Shown: positions 33,101-43,617 of the stretch, piece after piece
Layout: each line of letters starts with the position of its first letter
Numbering within the stretch: the stretch's first letter is position 1
Assembly (NCBI GenBank): GCA_022225965.2
Contig: JAKJXP020000152.1
Span: forward strand, 17,619-81,618
DNA length: 64,000 nucleotides
Source: Diatrype stigma
Lineage: Eukaryota; Ascomycota; Sordariomycetes; Xylariales; Diatrypaceae
Direction: 5' to 3'
Notes under the pieces: model-generated
Told to the model about the DNA's origin: nothing
The model's database searches: none
The model's input: only the letters and a program-made list of their open reading frames with translations
Program-made: the position numbers and the translations under genes

Positions 33101-34848
33101 TCGGAGGGCGATGGTTTCCCGGTGGTGATAGGGAAGGGACCGGTAGTCCGCGAATTCGTCGTGGGCCGATGACGGGGTTCATAGGTTGAGGCTCGGTTGC
33201 GGCACCAGCTATAGATGGACGCGGGGGGTGCGAGGTCACTACGATCTCGGGAGATTGGGTATGACTCGGCCCACGGGGGCTATTCGGAGGACTCTTATTT
33301 TGTCCAAACAACCTGCTGCCGATTTCTTGAACATTAGACCAGATGTTTCGCCCACCTGAAACCCCGGTCTCACGGGCTGGTGTACCCGCCTTCGAAGGGC
33401 GTAGAGGCGCTCGTCGAGGCTTAGGTGCGACGGTGCTGAGCCTTTCGTGAAGGCATTGTTCTGGGCCCTTGTCTAGGAACTCCCTCAGGATATGCCTCGA
33501 AATGTACAGGCGGATATCCGCGTGGCCATCACTTTTCGGGTCTCCGAAGAAGCCTATCAGCTCCACCTTGACCTTGTCGGCCAGCATCAGCGGCGTATGT
33601 TGGAAATTGGCGCTCAAGTACTCGGCCTTCTCCGCAGCTCGTCGTAGGTCACGGAGGTACGAGTGCATCGTTTGCAGGTTGCTGGAGCCGAAGGAGGCGC
33701 AGTTGGCATGGTCACTTTCGAGAGAGAACGCGTTCTCTGCGCGCGTACCGATCAGACATGATTTGATCGAGACCAATGGCGCGCTGAAGTGCACCTCGTC
33801 CGAATCGCCCGATCCCAGTCCAGACAGCTGAGAATCTATGGTTTCGTAAAATGTCCATATGCGGAGCTCACTGGCCATGTCAGTAAACTGGTCGTGGATT
33901 CGCAACAGTGGTTTATAGCCGAGCCGCAGCTCACTCGTGATGGACCTGGGAAGTGGTTTCTCTAGGGACAGCAGTTGTTGGATGCTCTCGCGTAAGTGAG
34001 GCATGGACATGTAGCTAGAACCGCGATGCGGCGTTGCTGGGATGGTCAGTAAATCAGGTCTTCGAGGCGTGCAACACGACATTGCGAGGCTTACAGAAAA
34101 ATGTCATCCCATGGCAGTCGAAGATCAAAGGTCTCAATTCCTCTTCTTTGCTAGCTTTTACGAGGGCCAACTTGGCTACCAGCCCTCCAATGCTATGGCA
34201 AATGAAGAAGATCGGCCGAGACTTCATGGGCCCGGCACGCATTCGCGTGACATGCTCAAGAAGGTCATCGGCGGCTTGGCTTAGTGTGTAGCCTTCGGTG
34301 AGCTCCCGGTGGCGGTACAGCATCACACGGGCCTTGTTAACCTCCTTCCTAATGCCCTGCCTGATCCAAAGCTGGTTGGCTCTGGGCAGATGGCGGTTGA
34401 TGGCTGGGGAGAGGACCGCACCGCCTGGTAGCTCCTTCACGGTTTCATATCTTTCCAACTCGGCATGGAGCCTTGTGGCCTGGAAGTAACCCTCGATCAG
34501 CGGATCCCGACCCCAGGTGTCCACTGGCGATGCACCAATGCAAGGCACAGCAACGATATCGACAGTTGTCTCATTGTAACCACTCCCGGCTACGTCGCCG
34601 TCAATATGAGCGAACCCAGGTTCTGGATCCCAATGTGAGAGACTGCTACGAGGAGACTTCTCATTCTCTGCCCCAAGTGCATCAGACACATTATCCAGCA
34701 ACGTGTTTTCATGCTCGTTTATTTGTAGTTCTTGGCGACTTGAATCAGCCCCCGCTTGCTGAGTGCGACCGGGTGTTCCCGCCATCGCTTCCGATCCTAT
34801 CTGTGGTGCACAATTCAGCCCAGTTCGGCCTTCCGGATGAGATGTCAT
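30196..34848 (-). CDS. fusion of SesB/PGAP1-type alpha/beta hydrolase and fungal CorA-like membrane protein
   Basis: Seven exons: 34848-34095, 34036-32817, 32757-32604, 32550-31972, 31890-31649, 31518-31096 and 30903-30196, giving 1359 residues with frame kept at all six junctions. Residues ~95-300 are an alpha/beta hydrolase: VDIVAVPCIGASPVDTW, FFICHSIGGLVAKLAL (nucleophile elbow, Ser219) and FFSTPHRGS across intron 1. This pattern belongs to the SesB lipase-like effectors of fungal immune receptors and to PGAP1-like enzymes. A Pro/Ser-rich linker follows, then the fungal CorA soluble part: WIHLPFNNPHWVN, then HLYLYMPYLHFDT, then DEKTLTTFFPKR. A coiled coil precedes two membrane helices, with the signature GMN at 1179-1181 after the first. 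The tail is Lys/Arg-rich. No NB-ARC or NACHT P-loop was seen. Start chosen at MTSHPEG; the frame is open further upstream without ATG. Confidence 0.83.
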
Positions 34849-35525
34849 ATTGGCTATTATCGTTCGCTTTGTCAAAAGAAGCAATGCAAGCAGAGGCGCT
34901 CAGAGTTCACACATTGTAACTGTGCATGGTAAAAGGGTGACTCCATAAGATAAAGCATGGTTGCACATCGAAGACTTAACAGCAAGTAACATATCACATA
35001 AGACAGGCTCCAGACACAGCCCCCTACCCTCACAAGGCTGTCGGCAAGTAAGCTGGTCAGATGGGCTCCATTGCGGCTCTACCCCGGACTCAGCTGATTA
35101 TATAGTGGTGGGTTAGGTCAGCTCAGGGGGGGCTGGGGGGTGAGCGCTTGACCCGATATGGTGAAGTGCAACAAGGGATCTGCCGCAGGTCAACATCAAA
35201 AGTTGCCGTCAGTTCCTGTTAAGGTTAAGGGAGCGATACTATGAGTTGTGCATCATTATAAGCACAGGCACAGGGACACAGGAACAAAGGGACATATGCA
35301 ACAACAAGAGAACATCCGTATTTGCTTAAGCTCAAACTTAAGTATCGACAGCTAAAATCCGATTAAGTCGATATTAATCGGCGCCGTTAGCGCCATGCCC
35401 TAGCCCCTATTGTCGACTAACCGCTCGGTGGCCACCATAGGCCAGGCCACCACACCCAACTGGAAATCCGAATAGTCGTCGACCAAGCACCACTATTCGG
35501 CAACAACATCCAGCTTCATCGTCGG
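34849..35525. other. gene-free spacer
   Basis: Upstream of the hydrolase-CorA gene and downstream of the DUF3716 locus. No coding content was recognised. Confidence 0.5.
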
Positions 35526-36568
35526 CTAAGCATTGTTAATCGGACGCTCCATCACATGGACTATGTGCAGGACTGCTGGGAGAGCCCAGTCGTTGTATAT
35601 GAAACCCTCTGATCCAGCGGGGACCACGAAGGCGCTATTGGGGCTTGAAACAAACTCTTTTCCCTCCAGCTCAACCTTCACGTTTCCGGCTGCCACAGTG
35701 ACAGTCCGCATTGCCGCCTTGGCCTCCACTGGCGTCCTTGTGGCTGGTTGCAACGTCTCGATCTGCAACGCCACGCTGCACTGTGCGCCCTGGTAGACAG
35801 TTTGGATATCCGAACCTCTCAGGGCAATGTTGGCGAAGCCAATTCCGGTGCCCGCTGCATCATGGTCAGTATCATGCCACCAAGGCCAGGTTTGCATGTT
35901 TGGAATCACTTACAGTCTCCTTGCAGTATTCCGGGTCGAATGACCTCCCAGTCATCGAGCTCGCGGTTCTCGGGCACGATGCCCGCCGCAGGAACAGGCC
36001 GAGGGCCAGGACCAGGAGCCTGCTCTAACTCTCGTTCCTGTTCCGCCTCAACACCCGCATCTCCAGGAGCGCGGTCCTCCTCCGCCACCTCATCGACCAC
36101 ACCTTCAAGACCAGGGCCCTCCCCTGCCGCCTCGCCCATCAGGACGTCACCATCCGCATCTTGGACCATGGGCGCCGGCCGCTTCATGTGGTGGGAGCAC
36201 CTCTTCTTCTGCCAATTGTAGATGCAATTGGCACAAGCCTTCTCATCAGACGTCTCCTAGACATCTGTTGGAGGCATAATGCACTTGGCGAAAGGGCCTG
36301 CTTGACGGCTGCATCTCTTGCACGGGTCCTTGGCCTCCTCACCAGTGAGGAAGATTGCTAGCGCCAAAAGGTTGTAGCCATATTTCGAACTGAATGATTT
36401 GCCACGAAAGGCGGGGTTGGGCAAATAGTCACGCACCCGTGGGTGCTGCATAACCATAGGCAGGTATGCGTGCCACTGTTGGCCTTGTTGTGGGAGATCC
36501 TCGATGGTCACTTCAGAGACACTTTTCATGTAGTTTGATAGATCCTGTGGTGATCCTGCAGCAGCCAT
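35526..36568 (-). pseudogene. DUF3716 plus cupin-like protein, interrupted by an in-frame TAG
   Basis: Exons 36568-35914 and 35854-35526 make one continuous frame of 328 codons, apart from a TAG at 36259-36257. The stop falls inside the Cys-rich DUF3716 zinc-like motif. PCKRCSRQAGPFAKC lies before it and ACANCIYNWQKKRCS after it, so all the expected Cys are still present on both sides. Downstream are an acidic Pro/Glu linker (GPGLEGVVDEVAEEDRAPGD) and, after the intron, a cupin-like beta barrel: VTVAAGNVKVELEG, then FVVPAGSEGFIYND. No splice option that removes the stop keeps the Cys motif. The locus is therefore a young pseudogene, an allele with a nonsense change (CAG to TAG would fit), or a readthrough case. 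A 103-residue product ending at the TAG is also possible. Confidence 0.65.
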
Positions 36569-36573
36569 GATGT

Positions 36574-37097
36574 CGAGACGTCTATAATAAACTATGTCGA
36601 GGATGGCTTGACCAGAACGTTCAGGGTACGATGGTTTGAGAATGACGCTTTGACGAAGTAGTTATTAGAAAGATAGAGAAGGACGGTGGCTGTTGACGAT
36701 AGGGACCTGGCTAGTAAGAGAGGGTCGAAATGTTTGGTTGACTAAGTCCTTGCTGCGACGAGATTTGACTCCAGGGGCGTGTAGGCACGACGACCGCGAA
36801 GATGTTGCGGTAGACTGTGTCGAGAATGGCTGGACCAGAACGATGTAAGGATAAGTGACAGTCGAAATGTTTGATTAACTAAGTCCTTGCTGCGACAAGA
36901 TTTGACTCCAAGGACGTATGGGCACGACGACCACAAATATGTTGCAGTAGACTGTATCGAGAATGGCTGGACCAGGACAATGTAAGGATAATTGTTTGGA
37001 GAGGTATTGGGGAAATTAAAAGGGCGGTGGCTGTGAATGATGGAGAAGTAGTAGCTACGTAGTAAGTGACAGTCAAAATGTTTGGGTGACTAGGTCC
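36574..37097. repeat. diverged tandem repeats of about 137 bp upstream of the DUF3716 locus
   Basis: Two full units begin at 36724 and 36861 (GTCGAAATGTTTG...ACTAAGTCCTTGCTGCGAC...), with partial copies at 36590-36640 and 37072-37095 and a related GGCGGTGGCTGT block at 36690 and 37024. Between the two full units most substitutions are G to A in the second copy (for example CGAG/CAAG, TGTCG/TATCG, GCGGT/GCAGT), i.e. C:G to T:A transitions. Confidence 0.8.
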
Positions 37098-40000
37098 AGG
37101 AGGTCGATTGACTTTGTATCATACTTCAGACGAAAATTAGGCAAGAGCACAAGCGTCGAACCCGATAACAATATCTTATCGATCAAGCCTACAAAAGCAG
37201 GCCTATTAGTACACTGTATTCAAGTACAGAGCATTAACTATTGAGAGTTGAATCATTATCACTTTGGGGTTTGGCCAGTATATGGGTAGAATAATCGTAG
37301 TAATCATCAACACCTACACAGTGATAACATTTGCATAAGATCATTGGGACGACAGGGTATTCAGACGGAGGCTACCTGCCTACCCGGATGGACATCGAAA
37401 GGCCAATGGGGTGGGAGTGTTCAGGTCAGGGGAGTCTACCTGGGTAAGTACTTATCTTCTCTGACATCCATCTCGCCTTGCACCCATAGATACCCTTGAT
37501 TGGGGGATTAGCAAACCGCTAAACTCAAAAGGTCTGGGATAAATTGGCGATAAGCAACTAGTCACTGAGGCCTTTCCGTCTGGGCACGTCTCTCCAGATA
37601 CATAATTGCGCGTTTCATACAGGTCCTACAGCCTGTTTCGGCTTATACTGGGCTTATATTGGTACAAGTGTCCAACCATCGATGAAGGAGTCATGTACTT
37701 CAACAGGTTACCGTATTTAAATCCTGTATTAACGTATCATCATAATATAACACCCTCTTAATACTTGGGCTTCTACTCCAAGACCCTGAGGTAGGCAAAG
37801 CCAAATATATATAGATTTGCCTGTTGATGCTGTCGATGCTGTTGATGCTGTCGATGCTGTCGATGCTGTCGATGCTGTCGATGCTGTCGATGCTGTCGAT
37901 GCTGTCGATGCTGTCGATGCTGTCGATGCTGTCGATATAAATAGTTGTATTTATACACACCTTTCTACAGATCGACAATGTAAAGAATCTGAGGGGATGG
38001 CAGATAGTAAGTATTAATGTGGTGAAAAGCAGCCAATGGCAGCTACGGTGGCTGTCAGGGGATCTGTCGACACAGTGAAAGGCAGAAGAGAGATACTGTA
38101 GTATAGGTAGGAATAAGAATAGCAATAATCCCTTCTCCTCTATTGGAAACCAAGAGGGGCGACAATCCACTCCTTACAGTTGTGCTGAAATGCAAATACC
38201 AGATGGAGGTGGAACTAAACACGCCACTTTCGTCCAATCTCAGAGCTACATTGTGCCCTGTGAAGTACGGAGCATACCTGAGTGGTTGTAGATACAACTG
38301 CTATGCGTATATACTATGCTGAAAGTGTGTACTAGCTAGGTACTATACTCCATGACCATGGTACGAAGAAGAACATGGCATATGTAACATATCAAGTAGT
38401 ATGGTAAATGGAGCAATTGCTTTATTAATACCTAGTAAACCCTTGCCAAGCCCAGGTACATATCCCCCAATTTCGATGTTTTGTTGACCCTTTCGTCCTC
38501 GACAGATTTGTCACTGGGATTTACCCTTGGATATTTGACCAAACCAGGTATTCCAAGGCTAAAAGTTCTCCCAGCCCTTAGCAGAGTGATGGCGTATCCC
38601 TACGAATAAGTACACTTAGATGTTATACGTGCTTAGTACGGTGTAATATTTGCTAAGATGATATATTTTCTCAAGATTGCGTGTACCTTTGTCGTAGCAG
38701 CAGATAACCGCGGTATGGGTATCTTCAGGGTGTCGATCCATTCCACCCACTGCCACCAAGGCCTTTGGTGGGTGGATTGCAGTAACTGCAACCAGCCCCT
38801 TGGATTTGGTGGATGGAAGTGGCGCCACTGCCACCAAGTTGCATCAAAATGGCAGTAATTGCAGTACTTCCAGAATGAAGTCAAATAAGGGTGCATAATA
38901 CATAAGATAGATTTTTGGTATTTATGTGCGTATGCCAGCGCGTACGACGCATATTTAAAGCCAAACCACCTAATCTGACTATCAGCCTGAATATCCGACC
39001 AGACTGAAAATTCGACCCATACCTGAAGGCTGGAAGTCCGACCTTTATTTTTACTTTTGACCCCTATTAGTCCATTATGGCGGTATATATTAGCCACGAA
39101 TCACCAGCCACTACAACGTGCCACCAGTTTCGCAGTTGATGGAAGTTATCGTGGAATGGATGGCAGGTTGCGTAACTTCAAGAAAGCCCGAATACATGGA
39201 TTGCAAGGGGTGGCGGTCCACCAAAGTGGCCACCAAGTTGCAGTTGGTAAAGCGGCTTGACACCCTGGGTATCTTTATCTTTACCTCACGCACAATTCGT
39301 TCATTTGACTTGGGTACTTACTTTTCCTTATCATAAGATCCTTGATCTTGATTGTATCATATTGGGATAGGAGGGAAATGATGGACTTGACAGAGAGATA
39401 GCCATGTAAACATGGGAGGGTGCATTGTGCAGCTAGTTATTGTTCAGGAGGTAGCTCAGGGGATAGCTACATCCTGACCAGCTCGGTCCAGCTCGCCTTG
39501 GGACTAGAGGCGATATTTACCAGAAGTATGGAACAAGCTGAATATCTCCTACCACCTGTAGGAGGCAATTGTAGGGAGGTTTATTCAACGTACGTTGTTA
39601 AGGTTATACCTACTGGGCCTGACAGAGTATGAACATTGAGTTACAAATTGTGAGCCTATATATATCATGAACATGGCAGTGCGACTACTAGCCTACTAGG
39701 TTACCATACTTCCCCAGCCTATCTTAATGGTTCTCTCATGATACTAGACAATTCCGATTCTTTTTTGTACCTATGGGTTATTAGTACCCATGCCCCTGCA
39801 TACAATGAGCCTGGGTCTCGAATTTTATCTTGAATATGCTTGCATAATAGCCGGGGGTTACCAGGCGCTTACGGCCCATGAAGCTGTACTAGTTTTTATT
39901 TCCTCTTCCGGGCAGTGAGATCCAAAGAGGAAGGATACCAACTCGCCTCGTATTTGTTGTTTAGACATCTAGTAGCCTCTCATTACCTCCTATCGCGGCC

Positions 40001-40433
40001 ATCTTATCCTCCATGCTATCTCAGTATTTCTTTACACAGCCAGTGGCTTTATGCCAGAAGTTTGATGTTATATCCCCACATCGTATCCCACCCTGATAAA
40101 AGGTTTTCTGTACACACGACAGTGGCTACTGTATACATTCATGCTGGAAACTTCACTAGATTAATTATGGGTTAAGCAAAAATGGACAAGTGGCTACCTA
40201 ATGAACCAGCATCAAGAAACCTTCGGGAGGCGAGCCATACCAAGAACAAGATTGCCGGTTACTTGCTCAAAGTCATTTGTGAGGAATAGCAGGTCAAAAG
40301 CAGTTGTATCTATGAAATATATGCCCCGAATGTTGATTCAGTGCTTTCCATGTCATCGATGTCACCGAAGAAGTTTAGCCGGCTGTACAATACAAGATGC
40401 ATTGTAAGGTTGCATTCGGTTAGCAGAAGGGAC
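37098..40433. other. gene-poor 3.3-kb stretch with simple repeats and hairpin-forming words
   Basis: No gene was recognised on either strand. Holds the 9-bp minisatellite at 37822-37936. At 38745-38870 and 39111-39260 it holds repeated CCACCAAG / GCAGTAACTGC words able to form hairpins, including the 14-mer GCCACCAAGTTGCA at both 38830 and 39229. These could be relics of one repetitive element. Confidence 0.45.
37822..37936. repeat. 9-bp minisatellite, about 12.8 copies
   Basis: Unit TGTCGATGC, 12 full copies plus a partial one, with two early TGTTGATGC variants. Frames through it read as Ser-Ile-Asp or Ala-Val-Asp repeats but lack start, context or flanking coding sequence. Confidence 0.95.
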
Positions 40434-40440
40434 TATATAA
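40434..40440 (+). promoter_or_regulatory. putative TATA box of the small Cys-rich secreted protein
   Basis: TATATAA about 145 bases before the ATG at 40585. Confidence 0.4.
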
Positions 40441-40584
40441 CCCCATGTCTGATCTCAGCTACGAAGGAAGTATTTTCTCTGAAGGACTTTTTTCGTCCAC
40501 CTCTTCTTCCTTCCATCTGGCAGCCCTGAACGAGAACAAATATAGAATTTTCCAACCCGAAGAATCCAAGCCAATCTTTCTGCA

Positions 40585-40971
40585 ATGCGCTGCGCTACCC
40601 TCCTCTCTGCCTACATAGCCGCCGCTTTTCTTCCCGGAGTGACACTGGCAGATTTCGGGCAGGACTGCAAACCTGCCTGCCAGCCTCCCGAGGAGTGCAC
40701 CTGGCACTGCAAGTACGACTGCGGCCCGACGCTCGACGAGACGGTCTGCACGGCCTGCATCTACCTCACGATCGAGGGCAGCCACTGCACATCGCTGAAG
40801 ATCGACGGGAGCGACAAGATCGGTAAGGAGATGTGCGACGCCTGCTGGAGCAAGTGCCACAACTCGAACGAGGACATTTGCACAAGTTACCCAGTGCCGA
40901 CGGCGACGGCGACGGCAACAGCTACTGGTTTGCCCCGAGCCAGTGGGTTCATGAGGGACATATTTTCTTGA
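40585..40971 (+). CDS. small secreted cysteine-rich protein (effector-like)
   Basis: A single exon of 128 residues. The signal peptide is MRCATLLSAYIAAAFLPGVTLA. The mature part (~106 residues) holds 12 Cys in a close pattern: DCKPAC, EECTWHC, YDC, TVCTACIY, SHC, MCDACWSKC and DIC. An even number in a secreted protein suggests six disulphides. The end is a short Thr/Ala run (PTATATATATG) and a hydrophilic tail. No family was recognised. Size, Cys content and isolation in a gene-poor, repeat-bearing stretch are typical of fungal effector candidates, but toxin or effector function is not shown by the sequence. Confidence 0.75.
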   Translation: MRCATLLSAYIAAAFLPGVTLADFGQDCKPACQPPEECTWHCKYDCGPTLDETVCTACIYLTIEGSHCTSLKIDGSDKIGKEMCDACWSKCHNSNEDICTSYPVPTATATATATGLPRASGFMRDIFS

Positions 40972-41743
40972 TGGGCTTCAGGGTCAATCCCATGGATACG
41001 CTGTCTAGTTCTGCAGTGAGGACACACGGGGGCTTACGTCGGATGGAGGAGATGGAGGGCTGTTGGCGCCAGGAATCAAGTCACCAGAACTATATTCTTT
41101 GCACAACTTTGAAGGCAAGATGGGGACACCCTTCCACGAAGCATATGCTCAGTTCAACCTGTATACTTGCCGGCACATTACGTTATGCCATGGCCAGGAT
41201 GAGACCGGTGTATTGCTCGATATATTATTTTATAAGTCGCTGGCATAGTAAATGCGGAAGCTCTAGTCGTAATGGCTTAACTATAGCTAGTTTGAAGATG
41301 TAACCCAGGGAAATATTTGCATGACTACCCTTTTATGCTGTTGAGAATCCCAACGAAGTTGCCTATTACGATGAATCCAGGCGGCCGATTACGGTATAAC
41401 AAGGACTGTTTGGTCGATCCCTTGCCCCTCGCCGGTCGAAAGCCGAATCTTTGCTAGAGATAGTGTTGGCCAGTCGGCCGGCTATTAGATCCACAACGGC
41501 ACCACTTCATCGGCATGAAAGGTATAGCCAACCGCGGGCGTGGGCCAGGATGTTTCCCGCGGCGAACTTCCAAAGCGAACGGAAGGCAGATGGTAATAGC
41601 TCCGAGGATGATCTCGTACTAGTAGACACGATATATTTCCGATTCATATCAGACTCGCCATTGGGGTTTCTGTAGTCTATCAACTCCCTCAGTTTTCTTC
41701 CCTTTAGCTACCTATTTCACTGTTCGATATTAGATACTTGACC
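40972..41743. other. gene-free spacer before the decarboxylase
   Basis: No coding content was recognised. Contains the promoter and leader of the aminotransferase-family gene. Confidence 0.5.
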
Positions 41744-43156
41744 ATGGCACCTAGAGTTCCTGACCAAGTACCCAGCGATGCAACGCCTACGGCCAGCAAG
41801 GCCGACGCTGCACCGACTCTCTACCAAGATGTCGACGAGGAGGCCCTGAGGGAAAAGACCTCCAGGCACCTCCTGTACTACGGCACCGCCTTCAACAAGG
41901 ACGTGATATGCGGCGCCAAGGGCCTCTACATCTACACGGCGTCGGGGCGCAAGATCCTGGACTGGACATCGGGGCAGATGTCGTGCCTCCTCGGCCACGG
42001 GCACCCGGAGGTAGTCCGGACGATCGCCGACCACGCCGCCAGCCTCGACCACCTCTTCTCCGGCATGGTGTCGCCGCCCGTGGTATCGCTCGGGGCCCGG
42101 CTCTGCAGCCTGCTGCCGCCAGGCCTCGACAAGGCCTTCTTCCTGTCGACGGGGGGCGAGAGCAACGAGGCGGCCATCAAGATGGCCAAGGTGTTCACGG
42201 GCCGGTTCGAGATCGTCGGCCTGGGCGGCAGCTGGCACGGCGTCACGGCCCAGGCCCTGGGCACGCAGTACCACTTCGGCCGCAGGGGCCAGGGCCCGCT
42301 CGTGCCGGGCATGCACATGCTGCCGCCGCCGAACGCGTACCGGTCGGTGTTCCGCGCGCCCGACGGGTCGTACGACTGGGAGGCGGAGCTGGACCACGGC
42401 TGGCGCATGATCGACATGGCGTCGTGCGGGTCCCTGGCCGCCTGCATCGTCGAGCCCATCCAGTCGTCCGCCGGCATGCACGTGCTGCCGCCCGGGTACC
42501 TGCGGGCGCTGAAGGCGCACTGCGAGCGCCGGGGCATGCTGCTGATCGCCGACGAGGCGCAGACCGGCGTGGGGCGCTGCGGGGACCTGGTGGCGATCCT
42601 GCGCGAGGGCGTCACGCCCGACATCCTGACGCTGAGCAAGACGCTGGGGAACGGCCTGCCGCTGAGCGCCGTGGTCACGAGCGCCGCGGTCGAGAGGGTC
42701 TGCGTCGAGCGCGACTACTGCTTCTACACGACGCACGTCAACGACCCCCTGCCCGCCGCCGTGGGCGACAAGGTCCTCGAGATTGTCGTTCGGGACGGCC
42801 TCGTGGCCCGGTCCCGCGAGCTCGGGCGCGTGCTCCACGCCGGCCTCCGGAAGCTCGAGAGCAGGTACGGCTGCATCGGCGACGTCCGGGGCCGCGGCCT
42901 GATGGCCGGCGTGGAGATCGTGGCGGACCGGACCTCCAAGGTGCCGGACCTGGATACGGCGAAGCGGATCGGCGATCGCGCGTACGAGCTGGGCGTCTGG
43001 GCCAACCTGAGCAGTCATCCGAGCTTCGGCGGGACGTTCCGGATCGCGCCTCCGATCACGATCACGCGGGAGCAGCTGGAACTGGGACTTCAGATCTTGG
43101 AAGAAGCATTTGCGACGACACCAGGCTCTCAGCCATTGTATTTGTCAGGGACATAA
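41744..43156 (+). CDS. 2,2-dialkylglycine decarboxylase-like class-III aminotransferase
   Basis: PLP enzyme expected to couple decarboxylation of a 2,2-dialkylglycine (such as 2-aminoisobutyrate) to transamination of pyruvate. Single exon, 470 residues from ATG 41744, which sits in a good ACCATGG context. An open TTG two codons earlier is not used. Motifs follow the dialkylglycine decarboxylase branch: LDWTSGQMSCLLGHGHPEV, LSTGGESNEAAIKMAK (phosphate-binding turn), GSWHGVT, LLIADEAQTGVGR (Asp270, pyridine nitrogen) and LTLSKTLGNGLPL (Lys299, Schiff base). The last domain has GDVRGRGLMAGVEI. No targeting signal. Intronless and very GC-rich compared with the split neighbours. 2-Aminoisobutyrate is a peptaibol building block, so a catabolic or self-supply role is possible but inferred. 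Confidence 0.88.
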   Translation: MAPRVPDQVPSDATPTASKADAAPTLYQDVDEEALREKTSRHLLYYGTAFNKDVICGAKGLYIYTASGRKILDWTSGQMSCLLGHGHPEVVRTIADHAASLDHLFSGMVSPPVVSLGARLCSLLPPGLDKAFFLSTGGESNEAAIKMAKVFTGRFEIVGLGGSWHGVTAQALGTQYHFGRRGQGPLVPGMHMLPPPNAYRSVFRAPDGSYDWEAELDHGWRMIDMASCGSLAACIVEPIQSSAGMHVLPPGYLRALKAHCERRGMLLIADEAQTGVGRCGDLVAILREGVTPDILTLSKTLGNGLPLSAVVTSAAVERVCVERDYCFYTTHVNDPLPAAVGDKVLEIVVRDGLVARSRELGRVLHAGLRKLESRYGCIGDVRGRGLMAGVEIVADRTSKVPDLDTAKRIGDRAYELGVWANLSSHPSFGGTFRIAPPITITREQLELGLQILEEAFATTPGSQPLYLSGT

Positions 43157-43617
43157 CGTCAAACCCCAACATGATAGGGGGCTTTCTATGCTTGAAGATA
43201 GAGTCAGTGTGGCAGTGAATAAGTCATGGGTGGTGTTGAGCTACCCCTGATCATGTGTAAAACTAGACCTTACATTTTCCGTTTCGTATCTGTTGAAATA
43301 ACACTGGCATTCTCCTTCCCATTTCTTCTCACATCACATCCCCAAAGCTTCTCCCTATCTCATGCATTATTTCACGAACTTCAATACGTAACATTTTTCT
43401 CATGTGATACTTATGTACATTTCTCAGACGATGAGGAATATGTGGTGGAGGATCGATCAGCTTGTATATGCCAGTTGCTAGGTAGGTAGTTTTACAAAAA
43501 TATCAAGTGCAGATAGCCTGGTCGACCTCCGTCCCCCATACCCTCTCGTACGTTGTTCCTTGCTTGTTGGCATCCGATCCAAGGAAACCAATGCCCTCGG
43601 ACATCAGGTCACGTCAC
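43157..43617. other. convergent 3' spacer
   Basis: Between the ends of the decarboxylase and bL27m genes. No coding content was recognised. Confidence 0.5.

Noticed and set aside
30196..34848. NLR immune receptor
   Set aside because: No P-loop, NB-ARC/NACHT or WD/TPR/ankyrin repeats seen. The C-terminal half is CorA-like.
37822..37936. CRISPR-like array
   Set aside because: Units are 9 bp with no spacers, and the genome is fungal.
37700..38170. Frame coding for a Ser-Ile-Asp repeat protein
   Set aside because: Only the minisatellite is open. No signal, no flanking codon bias.
41717..43218. Two frames longer than 430 codons antisense or shifted to the decarboxylase gene
   Set aside because: Gly/Arg/Ala-rich shadow frames caused by GC-rich codon use, with no domain. 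The PLP motifs lie in the other frame.
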